Shown piece by piece: positions 14,396 to 23,319 of a stretch of DNA of 54,773 nt. The position numbers were made by a program, and so were the translations under genes. The notes below the pieces were generated by a model, which saw nothing but the letters and a program-made list of their open reading frames with translations, did not search any database and had not been told where the DNA came from. Each line of letters starts with the position of its first letter. Position 1 is the stretch's first letter. The stretch is from Ligilactobacillus sp. WC1T17 (GTDB lineage Bacteria > Bacillota > Bacilli > Lactobacillales > Lactobacillaceae). The stretch lies in the NCBI GenBank assembly GCA_900110005.1, contig FOCC01000011.1:1-54773 (forward strand). Direction: 5' to 3'.

Positions 14396-15223
14396 ATGTT
14401 TAGTTTACTCAGCTTGATTAACGGCTATATCGGCTACTTCAGCATGAATGCCAAGTTAAAAGGCCAAATTTACACAATTTTAGGTGGAATTGGCAATTTT
14501 TACCTGCTGTATGTTGCTTACCGTTTCTTTGCCAATGGCTACTATTTAAGAGGGACCTTATACATTTTAGCCTTCTTAGTGTTGCTGTATTTTGCTTACC
14601 TGAATGCTTTATATTATTTCACTAAAGATAAGCAGTCAAAGTACGATATTACCCCTAAAATTGAAAAATTATTGGGCATCACCCCCAAAGATCCGGCAGC
14701 TGAAGCACAAAAAAAGCAAAAGAATCCGTTGGGCTTTGTACAAACGAACGGTATTTACACAGATGCTGATTTATTACCGTCAACGTTGACTTTTACGGCG
14801 GAACAAAAAGAGCATTTAGCAGCTTTAGCGCAAAAATTAGTAGCGATAGGATATTTAACAGCCGATTATGGCGGTTTATCTGATAAAGATATGTTAAACA
14901 GCAGTTCGCAAACGAAGTTTTATGTTTTAGCAGCGCCTAAAGCCTTGCCATATTTTGAATTAGTAACGCAAAATGAGCAGCTGTTTATTTATGGCGGGGT
15001 TAATGAAATGGAAAAACAGCCGCTGGCTCAGGTTAAAACGGTGGGCCTTTTAGATGTTAAGGAAGCTTTAAAGAAATACCGGTTATCGTTAGCGACGGTG
15101 TTAATTGCTAAAGGGCCTTATAAGATAGCTGGACGGTCAAATATGATTGAAAAGAAGGCTCCTTATGAACTGGAAGTGCAGATTGCTTATCAAGATTTAG
15201 AGGCAGATAAAGCAGCACAGTAA
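14396..15223 (+). CDS. Membrane protein of unknown function (possibly DUF6681-type)
   Basis: This 275-residue protein has two or three N-terminal membrane segments (about residues 28-45 and 52-75) and a cytoplasmic or wall-facing C-terminal domain of about 190 residues rich in Lys and Gln. It follows the Ser/Thr-rich gene by 2 nt, with GGAGG inside the end of that gene, so the two are translationally linked. I associate this layout with an uncharacterised lactobacillar family but cannot confirm the number. No enzymatic motif is visible. A role in envelope biology together with its partner is inference only. Confidence 0.65.
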   Translation: MFSLLSLINGYIGYFSMNAKLKGQIYTILGGIGNFYLLYVAYRFFANGYYLRGTLYILAFLVLLYFAYLNALYYFTKDKQSKYDITPKIEKLLGITPKDPAAEAQKKQKNPLGFVQTNGIYTDADLLPSTLTFTAEQKEHLAALAQKLVAIGYLTADYGGLSDKDMLNSSSQTKFYVLAAPKALPYFELVTQNEQLFIYGGVNEMEKQPLAQVKTVGLLDVKEALKKYRLSLATVLIAKGPYKIAGRSNMIEKKAPYELEVQIAYQDLEADKAAQ

Positions 15224-15246
15224 ACCAGTGCAAAAATTAAGTAAGG

Positions 15247-15277
15247 AAAAGCAGGTGTCAAAAGCCTGCTTTTTTTA
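15247..15277 (+). terminator. Terminator of the surface protein operon
   Basis: AAAGCAGG/CCTGCTTT forms a stem followed by a T-run. Confidence 0.8.
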
Positions 15278-15436
15278 ATGATTGCTATTTGTATCAAATA
15301 TTTTTCTAAAAAAAATCACATGCAAGCAAAGATAATCATGAAAAATTGTTGAAAAAAAGGCTTTTTTAAAATATAATAAGTTTGTATATTTTATAATCTT
15401 TTTTTAATCAATACGATGTTTAGGGGGCGGATTTTA

Positions 15437-15835
15437 ATGGAGCTGATTGTTAATCCAAAGTTGAATCGAAATGATATCCTTAGGCTATATCAAAAATGTG
15501 GGCTTGAATTAAATGTTTCGGGGCTCGAACATTTGCGCAAGGGGTTAAAAAAATCATATGTGCTTGCCGCTTATGAAGAAGGCCGACTAATCGGATTGGT
15601 GAGGGCTTTAAGCGATTATGCCACTTTGGTATATGTGAAAGATTTGCTCATCTTGCCCGAATATCAGAATCAACGGGTTGCCAAGAATTTAATGCAGCAT
15701 TTACTCGATTATTTTGGAACGGTTGAACAGGTAGTTGTGGCTATTAAAAATGATAATGGGAGTTTAGATGAATTTTTACGCTATTTGAATTTTAGAGAAA
15801 GCGATGCTAAAGTCTATCTGATTGACCGACGCTAA
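15437..15835 (+). CDS. GNAT-family N-acetyltransferase
   Basis: This 132-residue protein has the GNAT core: a beta strand with GLVRALSDY, then VKDLLILPEYQNQRVAKNLMQHLLDYF, which holds the acetyl-CoA pyrophosphate loop (Q-N-Q-R-V-A, near residue 80). The GNAT fold moves acetyl groups from acetyl-CoA to amines; the target is unknown. I chose the ATG at 15437 because AGGGGG lies 11 nt upstream. An in-frame ATG at 15416 lacks a site. It is monocistronic with its own terminator, and an AT-rich gap of ~150 nt without a gene precedes it. Confidence 0.8.
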   Translation: MELIVNPKLNRNDILRLYQKCGLELNVSGLEHLRKGLKKSYVLAAYEEGRLIGLVRALSDYATLVYVKDLLILPEYQNQRVAKNLMQHLLDYFGTVEQVVVAIKNDNGSLDEFLRYLNFRESDAKVYLIDRR

Positions 15836-15865
15836 AAAAAGCCAGCTTTAAGCTGGCTTTTTTTT
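15834..15865. terminator. Bidirectional terminator
   Basis: AAAGCCAGCTT/AAGCTGGCTTT lies between the convergent GNAT and hflX genes. Confidence 0.85.
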
Positions 15866-17120
15866 ATGCTTCGAGAACGAAACGCTCAAGTTTTTGGTAT
15901 AGGCTTGGTGAAACTTCGGCCGAAATCAAGGTGCCTTCTGCGTCGTAATCGATTTTTAAAACGTGACCTTTAACATTTAATTCGTCTAAGACTTTGCCTT
16001 GATTGAAAGGAATTTTGAAGACAGCTTTTTTTTGGTCAGCGAAGAGTTTTTGCTTGATCAGTTCAACTAATTTGGCAATGGAAGCTTCATCTCTGGCTGA
16101 GTAGGTAATTTGGTCGCCGATGATTTCGGGAAAGACGAGCTCGGTTTTGTCCGCCTTATTGAAGGCGTAAATCATCGGAATATCATTAACGCCGATTTCT
16201 TTTAAGGTATCTTCTGTCGTTTTAATCATATCTGGATAGTTAGGATCGGATACGTCGACGACCTGCACGAGCAAATCAGCTAAAGCAGCTTCTTTTAAGG
16301 TGGTTTTGAAAGCTTGGACCAGCTGGTGTGGCAGGTGAGACACAAAACCAACGGTATCGCTGACTAAAAAATCGCGGTGGTCTTTAAAGTTTAGCCGTCT
16401 AACTGAAGTATCCAAGGTGGCAAAAAGCATATCTTTTTCAAAGACTTGTTTTTGATCATCTTGCTGGCATAAAGCCAAGAGACCATTTAAAGTTGTTGAT
16501 TTGCCGGCATTGGTGTATCCGACCAAGGCGACTGATTTGAGGCTGCTTTTAGCTCTTTGTTTGCGGGTGAGTTCTTGTTTAGCTTCAATTTCTTTGAGTT
16601 CTTTTTTCAAAAAACTGATTTTTTTGCCGATAACCCGGCGGTCTTTTTCTAATTGGGTTTCACCAGCACCGCGACTGTTGAAACTACCGCCGCCACCAGT
16701 TTGCTGGTCGAGTTTAACGTTGTTATCGGTATGAAGCCGGGGGAGCCGAACCCGTAATTGGGCAATTTGGACTTGAATCTTGGCTTCTTTAGACTGGGCT
16801 CTGGAAGCAAAAATCTGCAAAATAAGTTCAGTCCGGTCAATCACATCGAGATTGGTAATTTGGTGCAGGTTGCGAATTTGAATCGGTGTTAATTCATCGT
16901 TGATAATCAAGATAGAAGCTGCATTGGCAAGGGCCAGACGGCTTATTTCTTCGGCTTTACCTTTGCCGATATAAGTGGCAGCAATTGGTTTATCTAATTT
17001 TTGGGTTACGCGGCTTGATACGTCCAGGTTGCAGGCATGTGCCAAGTTTTCCAACTCGTCCATAGTGTATAAAAAATCCGCTTGACCGAAATCAGCGCCG
17101 CAAATAATAGCTTTTGTCAT
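15864..17120 (-). CDS. hflX: Ribosome-associated GTPase HflX
   Basis: This 418-residue GTPase of the Obg-HflX group splits stalled ribosomes under heat or antibiotic stress. The N-terminal HflX domain contains the glycine-rich linker GGGGSFNSRGAGETQLE near residue 143. The G domain shows G1 GYTNAGKST, G3 DTVGF and G4 NKAD, and a short C-terminal domain follows. Length is standard. The start follows GAAGGG. It is monocistronic. Confidence 0.94.
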   Translation of the reverse strand: MTKAIICGADFGQADFLYTMDELENLAHACNLDVSSRVTQKLDKPIAATYIGKGKAEEISRLALANAASILIINDELTPIQIRNLHQITNLDVIDRTELILQIFASRAQSKEAKIQVQIAQLRVRLPRLHTDNNVKLDQQTGGGGSFNSRGAGETQLEKDRRVIGKKISFLKKELKEIEAKQELTRKQRAKSSLKSVALVGYTNAGKSTTLNGLLALCQQDDQKQVFEKDMLFATLDTSVRRLNFKDHRDFLVSDTVGFVSHLPHQLVQAFKTTLKEAALADLLVQVVDVSDPNYPDMIKTTEDTLKEIGVNDIPMIYAFNKADKTELVFPEIIGDQITYSARDEASIAKLVELIKQKLFADQKKAVFKIPFNQGKVLDELNVKGHVLKIDYDAEGTLISAEVSPSLYQKLERFVLEA

Positions 17121-17495
17121 TAAAATTCCCTTCTTTCATAATAAAGGTAACTATATTATAACATTTGCCTTTTTAACCGTTAATAATTTGGAATAGTAAT
17201 TAAAATTAATTGATAATCTTTAAGGTAAGAAACGAAAAAAAGAAGAAACCTTAGTAAAAATTTGACCTTTTTCTTAAATAATTCAAAAAGATTTGTAGTG
17301 GAAAAATGTGTAAAAAGTCATTAAGATTAATATTTAAAAAACGCTGATATGCGGGCGTTTCAAGGATTTACTACGAAAAAAAACAGATTAAATTAGATTA
17401 AGTGCTTGATTTTAATACGCTTTTCATATAAAATTTAAATAACTGTTAAAAGACATTTTAAAAATTTCCTGACATTATTAAGGAGTTGTTAAGTT
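17121..17495. other. Intergenic region upstream of oppA, 375 nt
   Basis: This very AT-rich stretch has no gene. A small hairpin AAACGC/GCGTTT (17339-17360) is present without a T-run. A weak promoter candidate for oppA is TTGATT (17406) with TATAAA (17427). The length suggests regulatory input, for example a CodY-like nutrient regulator, but I find no clear operator. Confidence 0.4.
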
Positions 17496-19124
17496 ATGAA
17501 ATTAGTTAAAGTAGCAGCTTCGGGTGCTATTGTTGCTCTTTGCGCCTTAACTTTAGGTGCATGTGGATCAAAATCCAGCAGCAGCACATCTAAGCAAGTT
17601 TTGAATTGGAACGAAACAGCTGAACTTCCTACAATGGACCTTTCAACTGCAACGGATACAGTTAGTTTTGATATGTTGAACAACACCATGGAAGGTCTTT
17701 ATCGTTTGGGTAAGAATTCTAAGATCGAACCAGGTTTGGCAACCAAGACTAAGGTTTCATCCGACGGTTTAACTTATACCTTTACTTTGCGCAAAGGTGC
17801 TAAGTGGTCCAACGGGGACAAGGTTACTGCTAAGGACTTTGTTTACTCATGGCGTCGTACTTTGAATCCGAAGACAAATTCGCAATATGCTTATTTGTTT
17901 GAAGGTGTGAAGAACGCAACTGACATCATGAATGGCAAGAAGAGTCCTGAAACAGCCGGAATCAAGGCCGTGGGCGATTACAAATTGGTTGTAACTTTAG
18001 ATCGTCAAATCCCATATTTAAAGCTTTTAATGGGCTTTCCAGTCTTCTTCCCACAAAACCAAAAGGTTGTTGAAAAGTACGGTTCTAAGTATGGTACAGC
18101 TTCCAAGTACATGGTTTACGATGGCCCATTCCAAATGACCGGCTGGACTGGTACAAACCTCAAGTGGACTTTGAAGAAGAATACCAACTATTGGGATAAG
18201 AAGAATGTTAAGCTTTCAGCTATTAACTACAAAGTTAATAAGACAACAACAACATCTTACAACTTATACCAATCAGGCAAACTTGATGCAACAAGTTTGA
18301 GTGCTGAACAAGCTAAGCAACTTAAGGGTCAAACAGGCTACACGATTCGCAAAGCTGCTTCAACTTTCTACTTCCAATACAATCAAAAAAATGCTGCTTT
18401 CAAGAACAAGAAGATTCGTCAAGCCTTGTCAATGGTTGTTAACCGTGAACAATTCGTTAAGAAAGTTTTAGGTGACGGTTCTGTTCCTTCTAAAGGCCTT
18501 GTATCTATGGGTCTTGCAAGCCGCAATGGTGAAGATTTTGCCACAGCAGCTTACCAAAAGAATGGCGTAACTTACAACTTGTCCGAAGCTAAGAAACTTT
18601 GGAACGAAGGTTTGAAAGAACTTGGTAAGACTAGTCTTGAATTCACACTTTTGAGTGATGATACTGATAAAGCTAAGAATACCACAGCATTTATCCAAAG
18701 TGCCATCGAATCCAACTTGAAGGGTTCAAAAATTAACGTTTCTAACGTGCCATTTAAGACTCGTTTAGCTCGGACAACTTCTGGCGACTTCGACGTGGTT
18801 ATTTCAGCTTGGGGTGCTGACTTCTCAGATCCTATCTCCTTCTTGGACTTGTTCACATCTGACAACTCCTATAACGCCGGAAAATGGTCAAATGCACAAT
18901 ATGATAAGTTGATTGCAGCTTCTAAGACAACAGATGCTGGCGATACTGCTAAGCGTTGGAATGACTTAGTGAGCGCAGAAAAGATCTTGATGAATGATCA
19001 AGGTGTTGCTCCATTGTATCAACAAGCAACCGCTTGGATGATTAAGCCAAAAGTTAAAGGTGTAATTTACAACTCTGCTGGTGCAAACTACAACTTTAAG
19101 AATGCTTACATCTCAGGTAATTAA
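17496..19124 (+). CDS. oppA: Oligopeptide-binding lipoprotein OppA
   Basis: This 542-residue family 5 solute-binding protein is anchored outside the membrane. The signal peptide ends in the lipobox LGAC (Cys at residue 23), followed by a Ser-rich linker. Conserved segments include GAKWSNGDKVTAKDF and RQALSMVVNREQFV. It captures oligopeptides and hands them to OppBC. It is the first gene of the opp operon. A perfect 11-bp stem-loop separates it from oppB, which often leaves the binding protein mRNA more abundant. Codon use is biased toward preferred codons, which fits high expression. It is a distant paralogue of the orphan at 8137. Confidence 0.94.
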   Translation: MKLVKVAASGAIVALCALTLGACGSKSSSSTSKQVLNWNETAELPTMDLSTATDTVSFDMLNNTMEGLYRLGKNSKIEPGLATKTKVSSDGLTYTFTLRKGAKWSNGDKVTAKDFVYSWRRTLNPKTNSQYAYLFEGVKNATDIMNGKKSPETAGIKAVGDYKLVVTLDRQIPYLKLLMGFPVFFPQNQKVVEKYGSKYGTASKYMVYDGPFQMTGWTGTNLKWTLKKNTNYWDKKNVKLSAINYKVNKTTTTSYNLYQSGKLDATSLSAEQAKQLKGQTGYTIRKAASTFYFQYNQKNAAFKNKKIRQALSMVVNREQFVKKVLGDGSVPSKGLVSMGLASRNGEDFATAAYQKNGVTYNLSEAKKLWNEGLKELGKTSLEFTLLSDDTDKAKNTTAFIQSAIESNLKGSKINVSNVPFKTRLARTTSGDFDVVISAWGADFSDPISFLDLFTSDNSYNAGKWSNAQYDKLIAASKTTDAGDTAKRWNDLVSAEKILMNDQGVAPLYQQATAWMIKPKVKGVIYNSAGANYNFKNAYISGN

Positions 19125-19141
19125 TTAGTTAGTAACTGCTG

Positions 19142-19173
19142 ATTGGGGAAAGGTAATTTGGACTTTCCCCAAT
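19142..19173 (+). promoter_or_regulatory. Stem-loop between oppA and oppB (attenuator or mRNA stabiliser)
   Basis: ATTGGGGAAAG/CTTTCCCCAAT forms a perfect 11-bp stem with a 10-nt loop, 18 nt after the oppA stop. Only a mixed T-rich stretch follows, so it should be a partial terminator or a 3' stabiliser rather than a full stop. Confidence 0.7.
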
Positions 19174-19246
19174 TAGTTTATCTTTAGACATTTTTCTAAA
19201 AGCTTTTTAGGCTTTTAAATCGCAAAAGAATGTGAGAGGGATTGTT

Positions 19247-20176
19247 ATGAAAAAATACCTAGCAAAAAGGGTTTTCTATATGGTACTCACATTATTCCTG
19301 GTGGCAACGATTACCTTCTTCTTAATGAAGTTGATGCCAGGGACACCATATTCAAACCAAGAAAAAATGACTCCAGAACAGATTAGTATCATGAACAAGC
19401 AATACTGCTTGGATAAACCTGTTTGGATGCAATATTTAATTTATTTAGTTGGCATGCTTCATGGCGACATGGGGACATCATTCCAATTTAGCAACCAGCC
19501 GGTTTCCTATTTGATTGCAACCCGTTTAGGCGCTTCAGCTCAATTAGGTATTCAAGCTATGATCTTTGGGGTATTCTTCGGGATTATCTTAGGTTCAATT
19601 GCTGCTATTAACCGTAATACTTGGGTTGATACTTTAGTTACTGTTTTATCAATCATCGGTAAATCAGTGCCTAACTTCGTTTTGGCTGTTTTGCTGCAAT
19701 ACTATATCGCACTTAAACTTGGCATTTTACCGATTGCTGATTGGGGTGGCTTTTCATATACAATCCTCCCAACCATCGCTTTAGGTGTTGGGCCTTTGGC
19801 TGAAACCGCCCGTTTCATCAGAACAGGGATGGTTGATGTGTTGAACTCTGATTATATTGAACTTGCCCGTGCTAAAGGTTTGAGCAAGTTCCAAGTTGTT
19901 TACCATCACGCTTTGCGCAACAGTTTGATTCCATTGGTTACCTTGATTGGACCATATACGGTTGCCTTGATGACTGGTTCCATGGTTATTGAAAATATCT
20001 TCTCAATTCCTGGGATTGGTGAACAATTTGTTAAGTCAATCACGACTAACGACTACCCAACTATCATGGGTGTTACCATGTTATTCTCAGCTGGTTTGGT
20101 AGCTGTTATCTTACTGACTGATATTATTTACGGTATTATTGACCCACGTATTCGTCTTGCAGGAAATGGGGATTAA
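19247..20176 (+). CDS. oppB: Oligopeptide ABC transporter permease OppB
   Basis: This 309-residue permease has six membrane segments. The EAA loop (ELARAKGLSKFQVVYHHALRNSL, near residues 205-227) contacts the OppD and OppF ATPases. The start at 19247 follows GAGAGGG; an upstream in-frame start at 19232 lies before that site. It forms the pore with OppC. The gene order oppABCDF in one operon is complete here. Confidence 0.94.
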   Translation: MKKYLAKRVFYMVLTLFLVATITFFLMKLMPGTPYSNQEKMTPEQISIMNKQYCLDKPVWMQYLIYLVGMLHGDMGTSFQFSNQPVSYLIATRLGASAQLGIQAMIFGVFFGIILGSIAAINRNTWVDTLVTVLSIIGKSVPNFVLAVLLQYYIALKLGILPIADWGGFSYTILPTIALGVGPLAETARFIRTGMVDVLNSDYIELARAKGLSKFQVVYHHALRNSLIPLVTLIGPYTVALMTGSMVIENIFSIPGIGEQFVKSITTNDYPTIMGVTMLFSAGLVAVILLTDIIYGIIDPRIRLAGNGD

Positions 20177-20180
20177 GAGT

Positions 20181-21206
20181 ATGGAAGAGAATTTAAAAGT
20201 AACATCAGAAGATTTTCAAGCTTTACCAAAAGAAGAAGAGCTTGATGCCGAAAAAATTGCGGCTCCATCTTTAACCTTTACACAAGATGCATGGCGCCGT
20301 TTGAAGAAGAATAAAGGTGCGGTTGTTTCTTTAATCATTATTGTGATTATGATGGTGGTGGCTTTTGGCTCAACACCATTTATCAACCACTCAGAATTGG
20401 TAAAATCAGCACCGCAATATGCCAACTTGCCAGCGAAGATTCCTGGCGTTAACATCAACGGCCTTAATGGTAAATTAAAGCAAGGCGGTGTTTGGGTTGA
20501 CCAATATAAGGCTAACAACGTACCTGATGGTAAGTATTTTGTCTTAGGGACCGACTACTTAGGCCACTCCTTAGCTCAACGCATCATTTATGGTACGAAG
20601 ATTTCTTTGATTGTTGCCGTAGTTGCCACCTTCTTTGATTTGACAATTGGGGTTTCGTATGGGATTATTTCTGGCTGGAAGGGCGGAATGGTTGATAATG
20701 TTATGCAGCGTATCATTGAAATCATTTCTTCCATTCCTAGTTTGGTTATTGTTGTTTTAATGCTCTTGGTCTTCAAGCCAGGTATGACCTCTATTATCTG
20801 TGCGATTGCGATTTCCAGTTGGACCACGATGGCGCGGATGATACGTGCGGAAACCCTGCAGCTGAAGAGTCAAGAATATGTTTTAGCTGCCCGGACTTTA
20901 GGGGAATCACCAGTTAAGATTGCCATTAAGCATTTGGTGCCAAACCTTTCAAGTATCATCATTATCCAAACGATGTACACTATTCCAAGTGCCATCTTCT
21001 TCGAAGCCTTCCTTAGTTTCATCGGGATTGGTATTTCTGCTCCTGAAACATCACTTGGGGTACTCCTTAATGATGGTCAAAAGAACTTCCAATTTTTGCC
21101 ATACCAAATGTGGTATCCGGCAATCGTCCTTTGTGTATTGATGATTTCCTTCAACCTTTTGGGTGATGGTCTTCGCGATGCATTTGATCCAAAGACAAGA
21201 AGGTAG
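20181..21206 (+). CDS. oppC: Oligopeptide ABC transporter permease OppC
   Basis: This 341-residue permease has an N-terminal cytoplasmic extension and a first membrane segment. An exposed loop of ~70 residues follows, then the permease core with the EAA loop (YVLAARTLGESPVKIAIKHLVPN). I chose the ATG at 20181, 4 nt after the oppB stop codon. Earlier in-frame starts lie inside oppB and lack a well-spaced ribosome binding site. It pairs with OppB. Confidence 0.93.
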   Translation: MEENLKVTSEDFQALPKEEELDAEKIAAPSLTFTQDAWRRLKKNKGAVVSLIIIVIMMVVAFGSTPFINHSELVKSAPQYANLPAKIPGVNINGLNGKLKQGGVWVDQYKANNVPDGKYFVLGTDYLGHSLAQRIIYGTKISLIVAVVATFFDLTIGVSYGIISGWKGGMVDNVMQRIIEIISSIPSLVIVVLMLLVFKPGMTSIICAIAISSWTTMARMIRAETLQLKSQEYVLAARTLGESPVKIAIKHLVPNLSSIIIIQTMYTIPSAIFFEAFLSFIGIGISAPETSLGVLLNDGQKNFQFLPYQMWYPAIVLCVLMISFNLLGDGLRDAFDPKTRR

Positions 21207-21215
21207 GTAGTTAAG

Positions 21216-22259
21216 ATGGGCGAAAGAATTTTAGATGTTAAAAACCTTAAAATCAATTTCCACACCTACGCTGGCGATGTTAAAGCTATCCGTGATGTTA
21301 GTTTTCACTTGGATAAAGGTGAAACTTTGGCCATTGTGGGTGAATCTGGTTCTGGTAAATCAGTTACAACTAAAAGTTTGATGGGCTTATTGGCTAATAA
21401 CGCTGAAGTTGTGGGCGGAGAGATTTTATATCATGGTGATGATTTGCTGAAAAAATCTGAAAAAGATATGCAGGGTATTCGTGGCAAGGACATTGCGATG
21501 ATTTTCCAAGATCCAATGACGTCACTTGACCCTACAATGAAGATTGGCCAGCAAATTGCGGAACCATTAATGATTCATAAGCATGTTGAAAAGAAAAAGG
21601 CTTGGACACAAGCACTTGAAATTATGAAATTAGTTGGGATTGCCAACGCCGAAGAACGGATTAATGATTATCCGCACCAATTCTCTGGTGGTCAGCGCCA
21701 AAGAATTGTGATTGCGATTGCTTTAGTATGCTATCCTGAAATTTTGATTGCTGATGAACCAACTACTGCTTTAGACGTTACGATTCAGGCACAAATTTTG
21801 GATTTGATGAAAGAATTACAACAAAAAATTGAAACTTCCATCATTTTCATCACCCATGATTTAGGGGTAGTTGCCGGGATGGCAGACCGTGTGGCTGTTA
21901 TGTATGCAGGCCAAATCATTGAATATGGTACTGTGGATGAAATTTTCTACAATCCAAAACATCCATACACTTGGGGACTTTTGAACTCCATGCCAACACT
22001 CTCAAGTACTAAGCTTGAAGCTATTCCAGGGACACCTCCTGACTTGCTTGATCCGCCAAAGGGTGATCCATTTGCAGCTCGTAACCCATATGCAATGAAG
22101 ATTGACGCTGAAAAGAAGCCGCCTTTCTTCAAAGTCTCAGATACACACTATGCTGCAACTTGGCTCTTGCATCCAGACGCACCAAAGATTACACCGCCTG
22201 ATGAAATCGTGCGGCGCCAAGCAATTTGGCAAAAAATGCAAGCTAAGGCTAACAAGTAA
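21216..22259 (+). CDS. oppD: Oligopeptide ABC transporter ATPase OppD
   Basis: This 347-residue ATPase has Walker A GESGSGKS near residue 41, the ABC signature FSGGQRQRI near 152 and Walker B ILIADEPTTALD. A C-terminal oligopeptide/dipeptide transporter domain carries a PGTPPDLLDPPKGDPF-type segment. That segment normally contains the iron-sulfur cysteines in some members; I see none here. It starts 9 nt after oppC and drives peptide uptake with OppF. Confidence 0.94.
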   Translation: MGERILDVKNLKINFHTYAGDVKAIRDVSFHLDKGETLAIVGESGSGKSVTTKSLMGLLANNAEVVGGEILYHGDDLLKKSEKDMQGIRGKDIAMIFQDPMTSLDPTMKIGQQIAEPLMIHKHVEKKKAWTQALEIMKLVGIANAEERINDYPHQFSGGQRQRIVIAIALVCYPEILIADEPTTALDVTIQAQILDLMKELQQKIETSIIFITHDLGVVAGMADRVAVMYAGQIIEYGTVDEIFYNPKHPYTWGLLNSMPTLSSTKLEAIPGTPPDLLDPPKGDPFAARNPYAMKIDAEKKPPFFKVSDTHYAATWLLHPDAPKITPPDEIVRRQAIWQKMQAKANK

Positions 22260-22279
22260 CAAGGAAGGAAGAAAACCGT

Positions 22280-23230
22280 ATGCCAGAACAAAGAAAAAAA
22301 TTGCTCGAAGTTAAGCACTTAAAACAATACTTCGGCTCAGGCAAAGATATGGTCAAAGCCGTTGATGACATTACCTTTGACATCTACGAAGGCGAAACCT
22401 TTGGACTTGTTGGCGAATCAGGTTCAGGTAAGACAACAACTGGTCGGAGTGTGATTCACCTTTATGAACCAACTGATGGTCAAATCATTTTTGATGGCAA
22501 GGATGTCAGCAAGTTAAAGACCAAAGAAGATAAGCTCAAATTCTGCCGTGATATGCAAATGATTTTCCAAGATCCATATGCATCATTGAATCCGCGGATG
22601 ACAGTTGAAGACATTATTGCTGAAGGTCTTGATATCCACGGCTTGGCTTCATCAAAAGAAGATCGGCGCCAAAAAGTGGAAGACTTGCTTGAAACGGTTG
22701 GTTTGAACCGTGATCATGCTAGTCGTTATCCGCACGAATTTTCCGGTGGCCAGCGTCAACGTATCGGGATTGCGCGTGCTTTAGCGGTTGAACCACGGTT
22801 CATTATCGCTGACGAACCAATCTCTGCTTTGGACGTTTCCATCCAAGCTCAAGTTGTCAACTTGCTTAAGGAATTGCAAGAAGAAAAAGGCTTGACCTAC
22901 CTCTTCATTGCCCATGACCTTTCCATGGTTAAGTATATTTCTGACCGCATTGGGGTTATGCACTTTGGCCGTTTGCTTGAAGTTGGACCAGCTGATGATG
23001 TTTATACAAAGCCATTGCATGATTACACAGCTAGTTTGATTTCAGCGGTTCCTGTACCAGATCCTGAATTTGAACGTAACCGCAAGCAAATTATCTACGA
23101 TGCCTCAGTTGAAAAAGACGTCGAAGGTAAGCCAGCTAAATTACGGGAAATCACCCCGGGACATTTTGTGCGTTGCCGTGAAGACGAAGTCGAAATGTAT
23201 CAAAAGCGGGCTGCTGAATACGAAAAATAA
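22280..23230 (+). CDS. oppF: Oligopeptide ABC transporter ATPase OppF
   Basis: This 316-residue ATPase has Walker A GESGSGKTT near residue 45, signature FSGGQRQRIGIARAL and Walker B FIIADEPISALDVS. A C-terminal oligopeptide domain ends the protein. AGGAAGGAAG precedes the start. It is the last gene of the operon and is followed by a terminator. It forms the heterodimeric motor with OppD. Confidence 0.94.
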   Translation: MPEQRKKLLEVKHLKQYFGSGKDMVKAVDDITFDIYEGETFGLVGESGSGKTTTGRSVIHLYEPTDGQIIFDGKDVSKLKTKEDKLKFCRDMQMIFQDPYASLNPRMTVEDIIAEGLDIHGLASSKEDRRQKVEDLLETVGLNRDHASRYPHEFSGGQRQRIGIARALAVEPRFIIADEPISALDVSIQAQVVNLLKELQEEKGLTYLFIAHDLSMVKYISDRIGVMHFGRLLEVGPADDVYTKPLHDYTASLISAVPVPDPEFERNRKQIIYDASVEKDVEGKPAKLREITPGHFVRCREDEVEMYQKRAAEYEK

Positions 23231-23235
23231 GTTAA

Positions 23236-23265
23236 AAAAGTCTCCTTTCGAGGAGGCTTTTTTTG
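23236..23265 (+). terminator. Terminator of the opp operon
   Basis: AAG.CTCCT/AGGAG.CTT pairs around a TTCG tetraloop and is followed by seven T. Confidence 0.85.
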
Positions 23266-23319
23266 TTAACAGGATAATTCTTAAATGACGTATACTAAAA
23301 ATAAGGTAGGTGGAAAAGG

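Noticed and set aside
14158-14403. 81-codon frame rich in Lys, Arg and Gln
   Set aside because: It is the shifted frame of the Ser/Thr-rich repeat-coding region, produced by its biased composition.
17339-17360. Hairpin AAACGC/GCGTTT as a terminator of an upstream gene
   Set aside because: No T-run follows, and no plus-strand gene ends there; hflX runs the other way.
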